A stretch of DNA of 64,000 nt, taken from assembly GCF_013426205.1 (NCBI RefSeq), contig NC_089423.1, forward strand, positions 4,340,001-4,404,000, in the 5' to 3' direction. The position numbers and the translations under genes were made by a program. The stretch's first letter is position 1; each line of letters opens with the position of its first letter. Source of the stretch: Metarhizium brunneum. Lineage: Eukaryota; Ascomycota; Sordariomycetes; Hypocreales; Clavicipitaceae. Positions 61,735 to 64,000 of the stretch are shown one piece after another. The notes under the pieces were generated by a model. The model made no database searches. It was not told where the DNA came from and worked only from the letters and a program-made list of their open reading frames with translations.

Positions 61735-64000
61735 GGACCGCGAGGGCAACGGGGCATGGCAAAGTGTTGTTGAATATGCATTATTGCTTGGTCCCAAGTT
61801 ATCATTCCGGGTTTATCGAAGTAGCTTGTGTTTACGACACGGCGCTCCTTGGTTTGGAATACAGGTCTAACTGTTCGTGCATGTGGCGAGCCGACAGAAG
61901 GGAATATATGGTGCGCCTACATAGCTATATGTTGGGACAGCAAGAGTAGTGGTTATCAAGATCTTTTAGCGTTTATGGCGTCGCGGAGTTACGGGTGCAC
62001 GAGTAACATTCATCCAGCAACATAAATCAAACGTTGCAAGTAATCAGCTTCTTGTGTCCGCACCAACTAATCTGTAGGGTACATACACAGATGGAGCCTA
62101 CAGAGGGCGGATGGTAAGCGGTTCAATCCACACGAGATTAATCATCTAAATTGAGTACTCGGCGGGGTGTGTACAGACGGGTTGAGAGTTGTTCAGTGAG
62201 AAAGAGGAAAAACCAAAAAATGACGAGCATTCATCCAGGAACATGGATGCCGACTTGTGAAGAAATTCTAATGAGGCACCGACGATTCCTTGCAAAGAAG
62301 GTTGCGGACGCGTCATTTGGATGCTATACCATGTATGTACCTCGTGAGAAATGAGAAACGGGAATTGAAGCGTGAAACAGCCGGTAGTGCTGCATGGTGG
62401 CTGAGCAGCCGATGCAGGCACTCCATAATCTAATCTACTCCATACAGGGCAAGGAAACGTACTCCGTACCAGACTTGAGATATGCTCACATGTCCTTGTG
62501 CCCTGGTGACTTGGTCTGACTTGAGGAAACAAAGGTTGTTAGGGTCTTTTCGACGAGGATCAGCCGTCTTGAAACGGATATTGGCTTTTTTAGTTCTCCT
62601 TTTTCATGTCAACTCTTTTTTTGTGCTGCTGGAACTCATACGTAATCTGGACACTGAAGTAGTTAGGTACCACTACGTACTCCGTACTAACTGCGACATC
62701 GTGCAGATGGTCTCAATTGACGCTCGGGTAGGCTTCAGCTTGGGAAGCTCTGCTCTGACGTCATATTCTGACCCCCCCCCAGTGTCTTCTTGGCAGCAAC
62801 GGAGTTATCTCCACCACCATCATCGTCACCACAGTGGCACCAGTGGCTGAAGGCCTGCCTTGTACATGTTAGACAGCACAGCACAAACATGGTTTTCCAC
62901 CACGTCTTCCAATAGCGGCCACTTGCCGCACCATCTGGCCATAGCTGTGCTTGGCACGCTCCAATGATTCGTAGGTTCAGTGGGCGCCCGAATATTTGTC
63001 ATTCGAGTACGAGTATCAAGACGCAAGTTTATTAGTCCTTGGCCTGGCTTGAGCTATCGCAGATGTAGTCAGTAATCATCAAGCGGGCGATGGGCAAAAA
63101 AGCTGACTTGCCCAGACTGTTTGCGGGTAAATGGAGTGCCTGCGACACTGCCTAGCCAATGTTCCTTTTCCATTGCTGTTGTAGTCCTTTGCTAATTTGA
63201 AAAAAAAAAGAGTGAAAAGCTTCCCGCATCTTAGACTGTCACTGCTGTATCTCAAGTAAAGATTCTAGCACGGCCATCGTGATATATTTTCAGGTGGTAT
63301 CACGACGGTATAATCACTTGTTGGCCGTGCAGATTCACGGGAATGGGCGGACTTGGAATATCTGAGATGCACCCCCATTTACGTACACAGATGGATCATG
63401 GAAGACAGATTCCACGATATCCCCCGGGGGGGGGGGGGTCACACAGCCCTGTAGCCACATGGAAGTGTCATGACATCGAACCTGTTCAGCATCACTGCAG
63501 TGATAGAATAATGACGACCTAGGACAGTGCTGCCAGGCAAAACACAAACAGAAATGTAGCTACTTCTTGGCTCCATGTCGGCCCAAATGTCATCTCGCCC
63601 TTGTTTCCCATTGCTTCCATGACATCAATGGACGAACAGCCGTGGCTGACGGAGCGTGCTAGCTTCGGGCCAAGTCTCATTGGGAGTCAAGCTATTGCGT
63701 CAACGTCGCCGTGTCCGGGAGCCCGCCTTGCCCGCCCAGCCCTTAGTGCTACCAGGACGTGCTTGAGTGGGTGATGAGTGGTGGTAGGTAGTGGGGAGTC
63801 GTTGACCGAGTCCACGTCTGGATCTGGATCCTCAATGTCGAGCCGGATCAATTGATATTTGTTGCATCTACGGAGTACAGTGGGTGTAGAAGACAGTTGG
63901 GGAAAGCCATTCACGGTAATAACCGCTGGTGTGCAGATGAACTGGCGGTGCCACTTGCAGCTCGCCGTCGACCGATTTGCACCACCAAGGTCGCGTCTGG
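61735..64000. other. Right-edge intergenic region, no gene recognised
   Basis: About 2.3 kb with only short frames (up to 128 codons) that lack domains. Three exact copies of the dispersed word lie at 62459-62468, 62677-62686 and 63869-63878, the densest group in the window. A nine-C run is near 62772, and a CCCCC-G13 run at 63421-63438. The next gene, if any, begins beyond the window. Confidence 0.5.
63421..63438. repeat. C5-G13 homopolymer block
   Basis: Five C are followed by thirteen G on the plus strand. Such long G tracts are rare in this window. It may be length-variable and is also a place where sequencing errors in run length are likely. Confidence 0.85.

Noticed and set aside
62110..62150. 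GGTTCAATCC string resembling a tRNA B box
   Set aside because: The flanks do not pair as a T-stem and no acceptor stem or A box is found at the right distance.

Overview
The window is nuclear DNA of a filamentous ascomycete. Genes are spaced at about one per 3 kb. Most are split by short introns (42 to about 160 nt) with GT...AG ends and CTAAC-like branch points. The encoded proteins are fungal orthologues of housekeeping factors, including a Fus3/Kss1-group MAP kinase whose sequence is of the type found in Hypocreales. I infer Sordariomycetes, most likely Hypocreales; the genus cannot be fixed by eye. I see no rRNA, tRNA, CRISPR array, transposase or secondary-metabolite cluster.

Layout, left to right. 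0.9-2.9 kb (-): Gbp2/Hrb1-type SR/RRM protein containing an 8-nt microexon. 6.4-7.2 (+): COQ9. 7.5-11.2 (-): SMC6. 11.9-13.8 (+): Sgt1/Ecdysoneless protein. 14.0-15.4 (-): APH-fold kinase-like protein that seems to lack the catalytic His. 17.9-19.2 (-): TAN1. 19.7-21.7 (-): pyruvate decarboxylase. 22.7-23.4 (-) and 23.8-24.9 (+): ERV1 and HEM4, divergent from one spacer. 25.3-26.2 (-): TLDc/OXR1. 27.8-29.2 (-): Pmk1-type MAPK. 32.1-35.0 (-): SEC24. 36.6-37.2 (+): 97-residue membrane protein of unknown function. 38.1-40.2 (-): Zn2Cys6 regulator. 40.2-46.9: gene-poor stretch. 46.9-51.4 (-): MSN5/exportin-5. 52.4-53.7 (-): DPH7. 54.3-55.4 (+): DUF1917 protein. 55.7-56.4 (-): NAA30/MAK3. 57.6-59.5 (+): LRO1 (PDAT). 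60.1-61.7 (+): LDB17.

The genes do not form one pathway. They cover mitochondrial and tetrapyrrole metabolism (COQ9, ERV1, HEM4, OXR1), genome maintenance (SMC6), RNA and translation modification (GBP2, TAN1, DPH7, NAA30), trafficking (SEC24, MSN5, LDB17), signalling (MAPK, Zn2Cys6) and carbon or lipid metabolism (PDC, LRO1). Exon joins were worked out by hand from splice signals plus reading frame; every total coding length given is a multiple of three.

The most unusual signal lies between the genes. Three short words recur far above chance and only in non-coding DNA: TACGGAGTAC (13 exact copies plus near copies), TTCAATGTT (11 copies) and the hairpin-like CTACTTANGTAG (4 copies). I know no function for them.
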